Of a stretch of DNA of 64,000 nt, positions 51,642 to 61,934 are shown piece by piece. The position numbers and the translations under genes are program-made. Source of the DNA: Teichococcus vastitatis (GTDB lineage: Bacteria > Pseudomonadota > Alphaproteobacteria > Acetobacterales > Acetobacteraceae); the NCBI RefSeq assembly GCF_003604215.1, contig NZ_QXGS01000001.1:496001-560000 (forward strand). The letters run 5' to 3'. Under the pieces are notes generated by a model. That model was not told the origin of the DNA, searched no databases, and saw only the letters and a program-made list of their open reading frames with translations. Every line of letters starts with the position of its first letter. The first letter of the stretch is position 1.

Positions 51642-52922
51642 ATGACCTTCTTCCTGTTGCTGGCGGCGCTGCTGGTGCTGCTCTACCTCGGCCTGCCGAT
51701 GTTCGCGGCGCTGTTTCTTCTGCCGCTCGGCGTGCTGCTCTGGGTGGAGGGTGGGCTGCCGGCGCTGGGCGAGCTGGTGCTCGGGCAGATCGACGGCTAC
51801 CTGCTGGTGGCCATCCCGCTGTTCATGCTGATGGCGCATGTCATGGTGCGCGGCCGGGTGGTGGACGACCTGTACGCCGCTGCCTTCGCCGCCCTGCGCG
51901 GCGTGCGCGGCGGTGTCGGCATCGCCACCGTCGCGGCCTGCACCATCTTCGCCGCGATCTCGGGCTCCTCGGTCGCCACCGCGCTGACCGTGGGCAAGAT
52001 CGCCATCCCGCAGATGCTGCGCTACGGCATGTCGCGCCGCGGTGCCTTCGGCGTGGTGGCGGGCGGCGGCACGCTGGGCATCCTGATCCCGCCCTCCGCG
52101 CCGATGGTGCTGTACGCCTATGTCACCGAAACCAGCATCGGCGCACTGTTTCTGGCCGGGCTGGTGCCGGGCGTGATGATGGCGCTGATGTTCGCCGCCT
52201 ATTGCTTCATCACCGAGGGCCATGCGGTGGCCCCGGAGGATGCGCCGCCCCCGGAGAACCCTGCCATCGCGCTCCGGCGCGCCGGCTGGTCGCTGTCGCT
52301 GCCGGTATTCGTGCTGGGCGGCATCTATATGGGCATCTTCACCGCCACCGAGGCCGCCGGCACCGGCACGCTCTACGCCATCCTGATCGCCGCGCTGATC
52401 TACAGGACGCTGGGCTGGCGCGACCTGCTGGACGGCGTGCAGGAAGCCACCCGCACCAGCGCCATGCTGCTGATGATCATCGCCGCGGCCGCCATCTACG
52501 GCTACATGCTGACCAAGCTGCAGGTGCCGCAGGAGCTGACGGCGCTGGTGACGGATTGGGGCCTGTCCCGCACCGGCTTCATCATCGCCATGATGGTGCT
52601 GCTGTTTCTGCTCGGGCTGGTGCTGGAAAGCTTTTCCATCATCCTGCTGACCATGCCGGCGGTGCTGCCGGTGCTGGCGCAGTTCGGCATCGACAAGGTG
52701 TGGTACGGCGTCCTGCTGACCCTCAGCCTGGAAATGGCGCTGATCTCGCCGCCGGTGGCGATGAACCTGGTGGTGATCAAGGCGATCACCGGCGCACCCC
52801 TGGCTGAGGTCAACCGCTCCATCATTCCCTACATGCTGATGCTGGCCCTAGGCACTGCGCTGATCATCGCCTTTCCCGGCATCGCCCTGTGGCTGCCACG
52901 CTTGGCTGGCTACGGGATATAG
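51642..52922 (+). CDS. dctM: TRAP transporter large permease DctM
   Basis: A 426-residue membrane protein with about 12 helices, the sodium-coupled transport subunit. Motifs include IPLFMLMAHVMVRG, IFAAISGSSVATALTVGKIAIPQMLRYGMSRRGAFGVVAGGGTLGILIPPSAPMVLYAYVTETSIG and LISPPVAMNLVVIKAI. The SGSS and GILIPPS signatures are intact. It converges directly on rnhB with a gap of six bases. Confidence 0.94.
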   Translation: MTFFLLLAALLVLLYLGLPMFAALFLLPLGVLLWVEGGLPALGELVLGQIDGYLLVAIPLFMLMAHVMVRGRVVDDLYAAAFAALRGVRGGVGIATVAACTIFAAISGSSVATALTVGKIAIPQMLRYGMSRRGAFGVVAGGGTLGILIPPSAPMVLYAYVTETSIGALFLAGLVPGVMMALMFAAYCFITEGHAVAPEDAPPPENPAIALRRAGWSLSLPVFVLGGIYMGIFTATEAAGTGTLYAILIAALIYRTLGWRDLLDGVQEATRTSAMLLMIIAAAAIYGYMLTKLQVPQELTALVTDWGLSRTGFIIAMMVLLFLLGLVLESFSIILLTMPAVLPVLAQFGIDKVWYGVLLTLSLEMALISPPVAMNLVVIKAITGAPLAEVNRSIIPYMLMLALGTALIIAFPGIALWLPRLAGYGI

Positions 52923-52928
52923 GAACGC

Positions 52929-53546
52929 TCAAAGCAGCGCCAGCTGGTCCACCGGGGCGAAGCCGCGCCGGTGGTGCGGGCAAGGCCCCAGCTTCTGCAG
53001 CGCGGCGCGGTGCATCGCCGTGGCATAGCCGGCATGCCGGGCGAAGCCGTAGCCCGGCCAGCGGCCGTCCAGCCGCGCCATGGCGCGGTCCCGCGTCACC
53101 TTCGCCAGGATCGAGGCGGCGGCGATCGACAGGCTCAGCCCGTCGCCGCCCACCACGCAGCGCACGGCGCAGGATAGCGGCGGCGGCATGTTGCCGTCCA
53201 CCAGCACCACTTCCGGCGCGGTGCGCAGCCGGGTGACGGCGCGGCCCATCGCCAGGTGCGTGGCGCGCAGGATGTTCAACCGGCCGATCTCGGCGGTGCT
53301 GGCGGCGCCGATCGCGTAATCCAGCACCCCCGCCCGGGCGGCGGCCATCAGCACGGCGAAGGCGGCCTGCCGCTTCGCCGCATCCAGCTTCTTGCTGTCA
53401 TCCAGCAGGGCGGCCAGGGTATTCGGCGGCTCGGCATGGAACAGCACGGCGGCGGCCATGACCGGCCCGGCCAGGGGCCCGCGCCCCGCCTCGTCCACCC
53501 CGGCGACGAGGCCGCCCGCTTGGCGCTCCAGCGCGTAATCCGGCAT
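52929..53546 (-). CDS. rnhB: Ribonuclease HII
   Basis: RnhB removes ribonucleotides from DNA and RNA:DNA hybrids. The 205-residue protein has [21 protein letters not shown] with the first two acidic residues, [22 protein letters not shown] and [20 protein letters not shown] 53546 gives usual length; the longer open frame is without homology. The 358 bases upstream of it (53547-53904) show no gene that I recognise. Confidence 0.94.
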   Translation of the reverse strand: MPDYALERQAGGLVAGVDEAGRGPLAGPVMAAAVLFHAEPPNTLAALLDDSKKLDAAKRQAAFAVLMAAARAGVLDYAIGAASTAEIGRLNILRATHLAMGRAVTRLRTAPEVVLVDGNMPPPLSCAVRCVVGGDGLSLSIAAASILAKVTRDRAMARLDGRWPGYGFARHAGYATAMHRAALQKLGPCPHHRRGFAPVDQLALL

Positions 53547-53904
53547 TCCCGCTCCGATACCAGGGCCGTCCGATCCCGATGCGCCATAGGCCTGCGCGGC
53601 GGTGCGCCGCAAGGGCCGCGTCAACCGGTTTGCACGCCCTCCGGCGCCACAGCGGCGGGGCGGCCAGGGGTTTCGCAGCCCGGCCGGCAACAAGGCCAGG
53701 ATCACCGGGAGTCGGACGATGTGCGGAAGCCGGGTCGGCTGGCGTTCCGCGGGCCCGCGGCTGGCCGTCCCGAACCGCCCGATGCGTCACGGCATGCCTC
53801 CCGCTCCTGTGATGACCCCAGGTTGCCGGTGCGGCTGACGTTCGCGTGACAAAGCACCGCCTCGGCTTGCGCAGGATGTCGCTGCCGGTCGAGAAAATCA
53901 CCAG

Positions 53905-55668
53905 ATGCCAATGCATGGACGAATCAAAATGACGGCCCAGTCCACACCAATGAAGCTTTTAGGAAATCGGCAGCATTACCTGGACAATCTGCGGGCCTTT
54001 CTGATGCTGCTGGGCGTTCCGTTTCATGCGGCACTTCCGTTTTCCGTGATTCATGGCTGGATGATAGAATCTGACGAGAAGTCGGTTCTGCTGAGCTGGG
54101 CATCGCAGCTCAGCCATACATTCCGCATGCCCGCCTTCTTTCTCCTCGCCGGCATCTTCGCCGCGATGTTGCTGCAGCGGGATGGCGACCGCGGCGACCG
54201 TCTCGGCCCGCGCGAAGCCTTCGAGGCCGCGGCGGCGCGGGCCCTGCAGCGCGTGCCCGAAAACCCGGCGGCGGCGGCCTGCGCCGACAGCATCCGCGCG
54301 GCCTTCGAGCTGCCCTTCGACGCCGCCGTGCGGGCCGAGCGCGACCGGTTCCTGGTGCTGGTGAAGGATGACCGCTCCAAGGCGCTCCGTCACGTGTTCT
54401 TCGCCGAGCGCGCCGTGGCGCATGTGCCGGGCCTGCCCAAAGGCACGCGGGGCCGCGAGGTGGCGCGGGCCGCCGTGATCGGCGCCGGCACCATGGGGGG
54501 CGGCATCGCCATGTGCTTCGCCAATGCGGGCATCCCGGTGACCCTGATCGAGACGGAGCAGCAGGCGCTGGAGCGCGGCCTGCAGCGCATCGCCGGCAAT
54601 TACGCCACCTCCGTGCAGCGCGGCAGCCTCGCCGCCGAGGTACGGAACCGCCGCCTCGGCCGCATCGAGGGCCGCATCGGCCTGGAGCACGCGGCCGGAG
54701 CCGATCTGGTGGTGGAGGCGGTGTTCGAGGATCTGGCGCTGAAACAGCAGATCTTCGGCACGCTCGACTCCATTGCCAAGCCGGGCGCGGTGCTCGCCAC
54801 CAACACCTCCTATCTCGACGTCGACGCCATCGCGGGTGCCACGCGGCGGCCGGAGGCGGTGCTCGGCATGCACTTCTTCTCGCCGGCCAATGTGATGAAG
54901 CTGCTGGAGGTGGTGCGCGGCGCCGGCACCGCGCCGGGAACCCTGGCCACCGCGATCGAACTGGGCCGCCGGCTTGGCAAGGTGCCGGTTGTGGTGGGCG
55001 TCTGCCACGGCTTCGTCGGCAACCGCATGCTGGCCCGGCGCACCGCCCAGGCCGAACGGCTGCTGCTGGAAGGCGCCTCGCCGCAGGCGGTGGACGCGGC
55101 GCTGGTCGCCTTCGGCTTCCGCATGGGTCCCTTCGCCATGGCCGACCTGGCGGGGCTCGACATCGGCTGGCGCATCCGCAAGGCCACCGGCAAGACCGCG
55201 CCCGTGGCCGACGCGCTGTGCGAGGCCGGGCGGCTCGGGCAGAAGACCGGCAAGGGCTATTATGATTACGGCGGCGGCGGCCGGCAGGGCGCGCCGGATC
55301 CGGCGGTGCAGGCCCTGATCGAGGCCGCCTCGGCACGGCTCGGCATCGCCCGCCGCTCCATCGATGCGGACGAGATCACCGAGCGCCTGATCTTTCCGAT
55401 GATCGACGAAGGGGCCCGCATCCTGGAGGAAGGCATCGCCGCGCGTCCCGGCGACATCGATGTGGTGTGGCTGCACGGCTATAACTGGCCGGCCTGGCGC
55501 GGCGGGCCGATGTTTCACGGCGAGCAGCTCGGCGCCGCGCGGATCGCGCAGCGCCTGGAACAGCATGCCGCGCACTCGGGCGATGCATCGCTGCACCCCT
55601 CCGCGGCGCTGTCGCGGCTGGCGCGGGAGGGTCAGGGCTTCAGCAGCCTGTCGGAGGCCGCGGCGTGA
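53905..55668 (+). pseudogene. Chimeric ORF: acyltransferase-3 N-terminus fused to 3-hydroxyacyl-CoA dehydrogenase
   Basis: One open frame of 587 codons. Residues about 16-90 (RQHYLDNLRAFLMLLGVPFH, SHTFRMPAFFLLAGIFAAML) are the first two membrane segments of an acyltransferase-3/OpgC-like protein. From about residue 95 the sequence is the C-terminal two thirds of a FadJ/FadB-like protein: [33 protein letters not shown] (NAD site), LGMHFFSPANVMKLLEVV, GVCHGFVGNRMLARR and the C-terminal helical repeat. The crotonase domain expected before it is missing. GC rises from about 50-65% to 80% at about 54180, exactly at the junction. Either a deletion fused two genes or the assembly is chimeric. The dehydrogenase part looks intact. 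Confidence 0.85.
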
Positions 55669-57335
55669 CCTTGCGCGACCCGCATCCCTGGGAAGCGGCC
55701 TACCCATCGACCTGCCGCTGGGATGTGCCGATCCCCACGGGAACCCTGCCGGCCTTGTTCGAGCGGCTGGTGGCCCAGGGCGGCCAGCGTCCCGCGCTGC
55801 AATATCGCGGGGTGCGCCTGTCCTACGCCATGCTGGGCGAGCTGGTCGACAGGGCGGCCGCCGCGCTTCGCCGGCTCGGCGTGGTGCAGGGCCAGGCCGT
55901 CGCGCTGTACCTGCCGAACACGCCGTGGCACCCGATCTGCTTCTTTGCGCTGGTGCGCCTCGGCGCCCGGGTGGTGCATCTGTCCGCCCTGGATGCCCGG
56001 CGCGAGCTGGCGCACAAGCTGCGGGACAGCGGCGCCGGGCTGGTGGTCACCACCGACCTGCCCGGCCTGCTGCCGCAGGCGGAATGGCTGCTGGCCACCG
56101 GTGCGGCAGCCCAGGTGGTGGTGGGCGAGGAGGCGCGCTGGGACAGCGCGGCGGCCGGCCCGCTGCCCGGCGGAATGCAGGGCCTGTCCTCTCTAATGGC
56201 GGAGGCGCCTGCAGTGGATCGCTGGCCCGATGTCGCCCCGGACGACGTGGCGCTGCTGCAATACACCGGTGGCACCACCGGCCTGCCCAAGGGCGCCATG
56301 CTGACCCATGGCAATCTCACCGCCGCCGTTGCCATCTACCAGCGCTGGGATGATGGGGAACGGATGGTGCCGGGCGAGCAGCGCGTGCTCGCCGTGCTGC
56401 CGTTGTTCCACATCTATGCGCTGAGCACCGTGCTGCTGCGGCACCTGGCCGACGGCAACGAGATCCTGCTGCGGCCCCGCTTCGATGCCGAGGCGGTGCT
56501 GCGCGACATCGCTGAGCACCGTGTGACCCTGTTTACCGGCGTGCCCACCATGTGGATCGCGCTGCTGAACCACCCGGCGTCTCGCCAAGCCGATGTCTCC
56601 TCGCTGCGCGCCTGCGTCTCGGGCGGGGCGCCGCTGCCCTTCGAGATCGGCCAGCGGGTGGAACAGCTGATGGGCCAGCGCCTGCGGGTCGGCTGGGGCA
56701 TGACCGAGACGGCGCCCGCCGGCACCCGCGTGCCGCTGTCGGCGACGCTGCGGCCCGGGCTGATCGGCGTGCCGCTGCCCGGCATCGAGATGCGCATCGT
56801 GGCGCTGGACGATCCCGGGCGCGTGCTGCCTCCCGGCGAGGCGGGGGAGATCGCCATCCGCGGGCCGAACCTGTTCCGCGGCTACTGGAACAAGCCGGCC
56901 GACACTGCCGCCGCCTTTCATGAAGGCTGGTTCCTGACCGGCGATCTCGGCCGGCTGGAGCCGGACGGGCTGTTCTCCCTGCTGGACCGCCGCAAGAACA
57001 TGATCATCTCTGGCGGCTTCAACGTGTACCCGGCCGCCATCGAGGCCGCGCTCTACGAGCATCCCGACATCCGCGAGGCGATCGTGATCGGCATTCCCGA
57101 TGATTACCGCGGCCAGTCCGCCAAGGCCTTCGTCACGCTCCGCGACGGGGCGCCGGAGCTGACGCTGGACGCGCTCCGCGAATTCCTGCGCGACCGCCTG
57201 GGCAGGCACGAGATGCCGACCGCGCTGGAGCTGCGCCCGGAGCTGCCGCGCAGCCCGGCCGGCAAGCTTCTGGCCAGCGCCCTCGTGGCCGAGGAGGCCG
57301 CGCGCGCCGCCTCCATGAAGGTTTCCAACGCATGA
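55665..57335 (+). CDS. Long-chain-fatty-acid-type acyl-CoA ligase
   Basis: A 556-residue AMP-forming ligase activating carboxylic acids to CoA esters. The P-loop-like LLQYTGGTTGLPKGAMLTHGN, VGWGMTETAPAGTR, the hinge WFLTGDLGRLEPDGLFSLLDRRKNMII and the catalytic Lys in RSPAGKLLAS are all intact. It groups with FadD-like long/medium-chain ligases. GTG 55665 overlaps the preceding stop by four bases, and its end overlaps the thiolase start, so it is in the beta-oxidation operon. Confidence 0.92.
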   Translation: MTLRDPHPWEAAYPSTCRWDVPIPTGTLPALFERLVAQGGQRPALQYRGVRLSYAMLGELVDRAAAALRRLGVVQGQAVALYLPNTPWHPICFFALVRLGARVVHLSALDARRELAHKLRDSGAGLVVTTDLPGLLPQAEWLLATGAAAQVVVGEEARWDSAAAGPLPGGMQGLSSLMAEAPAVDRWPDVAPDDVALLQYTGGTTGLPKGAMLTHGNLTAAVAIYQRWDDGERMVPGEQRVLAVLPLFHIYALSTVLLRHLADGNEILLRPRFDAEAVLRDIAEHRVTLFTGVPTMWIALLNHPASRQADVSSLRACVSGGAPLPFEIGQRVEQLMGQRLRVGWGMTETAPAGTRVPLSATLRPGLIGVPLPGIEMRIVALDDPGRVLPPGEAGEIAIRGPNLFRGYWNKPADTAAAFHEGWFLTGDLGRLEPDGLFSLLDRRKNMIISGGFNVYPAAIEAALYEHPDIREAIVIGIPDDYRGQSAKAFVTLRDGAPELTLDALREFLRDRLGRHEMPTALELRPELPRSPAGKLLASALVAEEAARAASMKVSNA

Positions 57336-58510
57336 CCGACGCCGTCATCGTCTCCACCGCGCGGACACCGATCGGCCGCGCCCATCGCGGCAGCCTGAAC
57401 AACACCCATGGCGCCGACCTCGCCGGCCACGTCATCGCCGCCGCGCTGGCGAGGAGCGGCGTCGACCCGGCCGAGGTCGAGGAGGTGATCCTGGGCTGCG
57501 GCTACCCCGAGGGCGCGACCGGGGGCAATGTCGCGCGCCATGCGGCGCTGCGGGCCGGTCTGCCGGTCTCCTCGGCGGCGCAGACGGTCAGCCGGTTCTG
57601 CGCCTCCGGGCTGGAAGCGATCGCGGCGGCGGCGAAGCGCGTCATCGTCGATCGCGTGCCCATCGCCGTGGCGGGTGGCGTGGAATCGATCAGCCTGGTG
57701 CAGCCGCACGTCAACCGGGCGCGCTACCGGAATTCCTGGCTGGAGGCGCGCAGGCCGTCGATCTACGACGCCATGATCGACACGGCCGATCTGGTGGCGG
57801 AGCGCTACGGCATCTCGCGCGAGGCGCAGGACGGCTTCGCGCTGGAAAGCCAGCGGCGCACCGCCGCGGCACAGCAGGCCCGGCTGTTCGACCAGGAGAT
57901 CGTGCCGATCAGCACCACCCGCACCCTCGCCGACAAGGTGACCGGCGAGACGAGCGAGGAAGCGGTCACCTTGGCGCGGGACGAGGGCAATCGGCCGGAC
58001 AGCTCGGCCGAGGGACTGGCGAAGCTGAAGCCTGTGCGCGAAGGACGGTTCATCACCGCCGGCAATGCCAGCCAGCTTTCCGATGGTGCCAGCGCCAGCG
58101 TGGTGATGTCGGCGGAGGAAGCCGCGCGGCGCGGCCTGACGCCGGTCGGCGTGTTTCGCGGCTATGCCACGGCGGGTTGCGAGCCGGAGGAGATGGGCAT
58201 CGCCCCGGTATTCGCGGTGCCGCGCCTGCTGCAGCGGCACGGGCTGGACGTCGACGACATCGACCTGTGGGAGCTGAACGAGGCTTTCGCCTCGCAGGCG
58301 CTGTACTGCCGGAACCGGCTCCGCCTCGATCCGGATCGGGTGAACGTCAATGGCGGCGCGATCTCGATCGGTCATCCGTTCGGCATGAGCGGCGCGCGGC
58401 TGGTCGGGCATGCGCTTCTGGAAGGGCGGCGGCGGAAAGCGCGGTTCGCCGTGGTGACGATGTGCGTGGCCGGCGGGCAGGGCGCCGCCGGCCTGATCGA
58501 ACTGGTCTGA
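57332..58510 (+). CDS. Acetyl-CoA acyltransferase (degradative thiolase)
   Basis: A 392-residue thiolase. Active-site Cys in VSRFCASGLEAIAA, His in GHPFGMSGARLVGHAL and Cys in TMCVAGGQGAAG. The pattern ARTPIGRAHRGSLNN and the operon context (ligase, acyl-CoA dehydrogenases, hydroxyacyl-CoA dehydrogenase) indicate cleavage of 3-ketoacyl-CoA rather than condensation. It is distinct from phaA at 27 kb. The ATG overlaps the ligase stop by four bases. Confidence 0.93.
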   Translation: MTDAVIVSTARTPIGRAHRGSLNNTHGADLAGHVIAAALARSGVDPAEVEEVILGCGYPEGATGGNVARHAALRAGLPVSSAAQTVSRFCASGLEAIAAAAKRVIVDRVPIAVAGGVESISLVQPHVNRARYRNSWLEARRPSIYDAMIDTADLVAERYGISREAQDGFALESQRRTAAAQQARLFDQEIVPISTTRTLADKVTGETSEEAVTLARDEGNRPDSSAEGLAKLKPVREGRFITAGNASQLSDGASASVVMSAEEAARRGLTPVGVFRGYATAGCEPEEMGIAPVFAVPRLLQRHGLDVDDIDLWELNEAFASQALYCRNRLRLDPDRVNVNGGAISIGHPFGMSGARLVGHALLEGRRRKARFAVVTMCVAGGQGAAGLIELV

Positions 58511-58542
58511 TCCTGAAACTGGCCTGAACGGGAGCAACACCC

Positions 58543-59733
58543 ATGGACCTGCGCTTCACGCCGGAGGAGATCGCGTTCCGCGACGAGCTCCGCCGTTTCT
58601 TCCGCAGCGAGATCCCGGCCGAGATCCGCCGCAAGGTGGCGGAAGGTCGCCACCTGTCGAAGGAGGATATCGTCACCTCGCAGCGCATTCTGCATGCGCA
58701 CGGGCTGGCGACGCCGAATTGGCCGGTGGCATGGGGCGGCAAGGACTGGTCTCCGGTTCAGCGCTACATCTTCACCGAGGAGCTGCAACGCGCGGCGGTG
58801 CCGCTGCCGCTGCAGTTCAACGTCTTCATGGTCGGCCCGGTGATCGCCGCCTTCGGCTCGGAGGAGCAGAAGCGCCGCTTTCTGCCGGCCACCGCCAGCC
58901 TCGACATCTGGTGGTGTCAGGGCTTCTCCGAGCCCGGCGCCGGCTCGGACCTCGCCTCGTTGAAGACGCGCGCCGAGAAGCGCGACGGCAAGTACGTGGT
59001 GTCCGGTCAGAAGGCCTGGACCACGCTCGGCCAGCATGCCGACTGGATCTTCTGCCTGGTCCGCACCGACCGCGAGGCCAAGAAGCAGCGCGGCATCTCC
59101 TTTCTGCTGATCGACATGAAGTCGCCCGGCATCACCGTGCGCCCGGTTCTCACCATCGACGGCTCGCATGAGGTGAACGAGGTGTTCTTCGACGAGGTCG
59201 AGGTGCCGGCGGAGAACCTGGTGGGCGAGGAGAACAAGGGCTGGGATTACGCCAAGTTCCTTCTGGCCAACGAGCGCACCGGCATCGCCCGCATCGGCAT
59301 GTCGAAGCAGCGCATCGCCCGCGCCAAGCGGCTGGCCCGCGACACCGAGGCAAATGGCCGCAGCCTGTGGGCCGATCCCGACCTGCGCCGCCGCGTCGCC
59401 GCCATCGAGGTGGAACTGAAGGCGCTGGAGATCACCCAGATGCGCGTGGTCGCGGCGCAGCGCCAGCGCGACGCCGACAAGCCGGACCCGGCTTCCTCCA
59501 TCCTGAAGATCAAGGGCTCCGAGCTGCAGCAGGCCACCACGGAGTTGCTGCTCGACATCGCGGGGCCCTACGCGCAGCCGGCGCCGGAGCATGAGGAAGG
59601 CCGCAACGAGCCGGACGGCGACGGGCTGGACGCCATCGCCCCGCTCTACTTCAACGCCCGCAAGGTCTCGATCTATGGCGGCTCCAACGAGATCCAGCGC
59701 AACATCATCGCCAAGGCCTTTCTCGGTCTCTGA
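58543..59733 (+). CDS. Acyl-CoA dehydrogenase
   Basis: A 396-residue flavoprotein with the ACAD fold: FTPEEIAFRDELRRFF, WCQGFSEPGAGSDLASLKTRAEKRDGKYVVSGQKAWTT (FAD and substrate contacts), FFDEVEVPAENLVGEENKGW and the terminal SIYGGSNEIQRNIIAKAFLGL. Length and the preserved C-terminal GGSNEIQ loop suggest an active enzyme, but the catalytic Glu position is not assigned here. It pairs with the next gene, a common arrangement for branched, steroid-side-chain or long-chain acyl-CoAs. Confidence 0.92.
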   Translation: MDLRFTPEEIAFRDELRRFFRSEIPAEIRRKVAEGRHLSKEDIVTSQRILHAHGLATPNWPVAWGGKDWSPVQRYIFTEELQRAAVPLPLQFNVFMVGPVIAAFGSEEQKRRFLPATASLDIWWCQGFSEPGAGSDLASLKTRAEKRDGKYVVSGQKAWTTLGQHADWIFCLVRTDREAKKQRGISFLLIDMKSPGITVRPVLTIDGSHEVNEVFFDEVEVPAENLVGEENKGWDYAKFLLANERTGIARIGMSKQRIARAKRLARDTEANGRSLWADPDLRRRVAAIEVELKALEITQMRVVAAQRQRDADKPDPASSILKIKGSELQQATTELLLDIAGPYAQPAPEHEEGRNEPDGDGLDAIAPLYFNARKVSIYGGSNEIQRNIIAKAFLGL

Positions 59734-59745
59734 GGAGCAGCTTCC

Positions 59746-60900
59746 ATGGATTTCGACCTCACGGACGAGCAGCGCCTGCTCAAGGACAGCGTCGACCGCC
59801 TGATCGCGGATGCCTATGGCGACTTCGAGAAGCGCAAGCGGCACCAATCCGGCCCCGGCGGTTACAGCCACGAACTCTGGAGCAACTTCGCCGAGCTGGG
59901 ATTGCTGGCGCTTCCCTTCCCGGAGGAGGAGGGCGGCATCGGCGGCGGGCCGGTGGAAACTATGCTGGTGATGGAGGCGATCGGCCGCGGCCTCGTGGTG
60001 GAGCCCTATCTCGACACCGTGGTGCTGGGCGGCGGCTTCCTGCGCTGCGGCGGCACCGCGGCGATGCGCGCCGAGCTGATGCCGCAAATCGCCGATGGCA
60101 CTCTCACGCTGGCCCTGGCGCAGCTTGAGCCGCATTCGCGCTACTGCCTGAACGATGTTGTCACCACGGCGCGGCGGGAGGGCGATGCCTTCGTGCTGAA
60201 CGGCCGCAAGGTGGCGGTGCTGCACGGCGACAGCGCCGGGCGGCTGGTGGTCAGCACCCGCACCGCCGGCGCCCGCGCCGACCGGCATGGCATCACCCTG
60301 TTCCTGCTGGATGCGGCGGCCCCGGGCGTGACGCGCCGCGGCATGCCGACGCAGGACGGCCTTCGCGCCGCCGATATCCAGCTGGAGGAGGTCCGCGTCC
60401 CCGCCGCCGACATCCTGGGGGAGGTGGATCACGGCCTCGCCCTGCTGGAGCAGGTGGTGGACATCGCCCTGGCCGCGCTCTGCGCCGAGGCGGTGGGGGT
60501 GATGGAGGATCTGCAGCGCAGCACCGTGGACTACCTGAAGACCCGCCAGCAATTCGGCGTGCCGATCGGCTCCTTCCAGGCCCTGCAGCACCGCGCGGCG
60601 GACATGCTGGTGGCGGTGGAGCAGGCGCGCTCCATGGCGCTCTACGCCGCGATGATGGCGGAAGAGCCCGACCCGGCGCTGCGCCGCCCGGCGCTCTCGG
60701 CCGCCAAGGTGCAGATCAACCAGTCTGCCCGCAAGGTCGGGCAGGAAGCGGTGCAGCTGCAGGGCGGCATCGCCATGACCTTCGAATACAAGGCCGGCCA
60801 CGCCTTCAAGCGGCTGGCCATGATCGAGAAGACCTTCGGCGACACCGACCACCACCTCAACGCGGTCAGCGAGGCGGACAGCCTGGTGGAAGCCGAGTGA
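59746..60900 (+). CDS. Acyl-CoA dehydrogenase, divergent subunit
   Basis: A 384-residue ACAD-family protein following the previous one by 12 bases. The N-terminal domain (LTDEQRLLKDSVDRLIADAYGDFEKR) and C-terminal domain (GVPIGSFQALQHRAADMLVAVEQARSMALYAAMM, QLQGGIAMTFEYKAGHAFKRLAMIEKTFGD) are clear. The FAD-binding middle is less canonical. Tandem unequal ACAD genes of this kind often make heteromeric enzymes, which is the inference here. Confidence 0.9.
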   Translation: MDFDLTDEQRLLKDSVDRLIADAYGDFEKRKRHQSGPGGYSHELWSNFAELGLLALPFPEEEGGIGGGPVETMLVMEAIGRGLVVEPYLDTVVLGGGFLRCGGTAAMRAELMPQIADGTLTLALAQLEPHSRYCLNDVVTTARREGDAFVLNGRKVAVLHGDSAGRLVVSTRTAGARADRHGITLFLLDAAAPGVTRRGMPTQDGLRAADIQLEEVRVPAADILGEVDHGLALLEQVVDIALAALCAEAVGVMEDLQRSTVDYLKTRQQFGVPIGSFQALQHRAADMLVAVEQARSMALYAAMMAEEPDPALRRPALSAAKVQINQSARKVGQEAVQLQGGIAMTFEYKAGHAFKRLAMIEKTFGDTDHHLNAVSEADSLVEAE

Positions 60901-60947
60901 CGCAACCGCACCCGGAACACCGGGGCGGCAACAGGGAGGAACCAGTG

Positions 60948-61934
60948 ATGACAGCAATGACCCAGTCGCGGCGCGGGCTGCTCGGCCTCGGTGGGGGGCT
61001 TGCCGCGGCGGCCCTGGCGCGGCCCGCCCTGGCGCAGGACCCGTTCCCTAGCAAGCCGCTGCGCATGCTCGTTCCCTGGGCGCCCGGCGGCTCCACCGAC
61101 GTGCAGATGCGTGCCCTTTGCGAGGCGGCGTCGCGGCGGCTGCGGCAGCCGGTGGTGGTGGAAAACAAATCCGGTGCCGGCGGCATCCTGGGCGCCCAGG
61201 CCCTGGCGAGCGGCACCCGCCCGGACGGCTACACCCTGGCGCAGATGCCGGTCTCGGTGTTCCGCTATCCGCAAATGGTCGAGAAGCCGCCCTTCAACCC
61301 GATGGCCGACTTCACCTGGCTGCTGCAGCTGACCGGCTACCTGTTCGGGGTCGTGGTCAAGGCCGATGCCCCGTGGCGCAGCTTCGACGAGTTCCTGGCT
61401 TACGCAAAGGCCAATCCAGGCCGGGTGAGCTACGGCACGCCCGGGGCCGGCACGTCGCTGCACATCACTATGGAACAGATCTCCAAGCCGCGCGGCATCG
61501 AATGGACGCATGTTCCGTTCCGCGGCGTCGCGGAGAACATGCAGGCCCTGCTGGGCGGCCAGATCAGCGCTTCGGCGGATTCCAGCGCCTGGGCCGAACT
61601 GGTCCGCGACGGGCGGCTGCGGCTGCTCTGCACCTGGGGGGCGGAGCGCGCCAAGCGGTTCCAGGACGTGCCGACATTGCGGGACCTCGGCATCAACATC
61701 ATCTCCGAATCCTCCTATGGCGTGGCCGGACCCGCCGGCATGGCGCCCGAGGTGGTGCGCGTGCTGCACGACGCCTTCCATGAGGCGCTATTGGACCCCG
61801 CGCATGTCGCGGTGCTGGAGCGCTACGACATGTCCGTCGCCTACCTGAACAGCGAGGATTACGCCGCGGCAGTCCGGCAGCAATACAAGCAGGATGGCGA
61901 GATGATCCAGCGCCTCGGCCTCAAGATGGGCTGA
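60948..61934 (+). CDS. TctC/Bug-type substrate-binding protein
   Basis: A 328-residue periplasmic binding protein of the tripartite tricarboxylate transporter family. A Tat-like leader (SRRGLLGLGGGLAAAALARPALAQ) precedes LRMLVPWAPGGSTDVQMRAL and VVVENKSGAGGILGAQALA, the ligand-loop signatures, and later GTPGAGTSLHI and VPFRGVAEN. GGGAGGA precedes ATG 60948. The TctA/TctB partners are not in the window. The ligand is unknown; it may import the substrate of the upstream catabolic operon. Confidence 0.9.
   Translation: MTAMTQSRRGLLGLGGGLAAAALARPALAQDPFPSKPLRMLVPWAPGGSTDVQMRALCEAASRRLRQPVVVENKSGAGGILGAQALASGTRPDGYTLAQMPVSVFRYPQMVEKPPFNPMADFTWLLQLTGYLFGVVVKADAPWRSFDEFLAYAKANPGRVSYGTPGAGTSLHITMEQISKPRGIEWTHVPFRGVAENMQALLGGQISASADSSAWAELVRDGRLRLLCTWGAERAKRFQDVPTLRDLGINIISESSYGVAGPAGMAPEVVRVLHDAFHEALLDPAHVAVLERYDMSVAYLNSEDYAAAVRQQYKQDGEMIQRLGLKMG

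Noticed and set aside
58372-60957. 861-codon open frame on the - strand
   Set aside because: Antisense to two intact acyl-CoA dehydrogenase genes; composition-driven.
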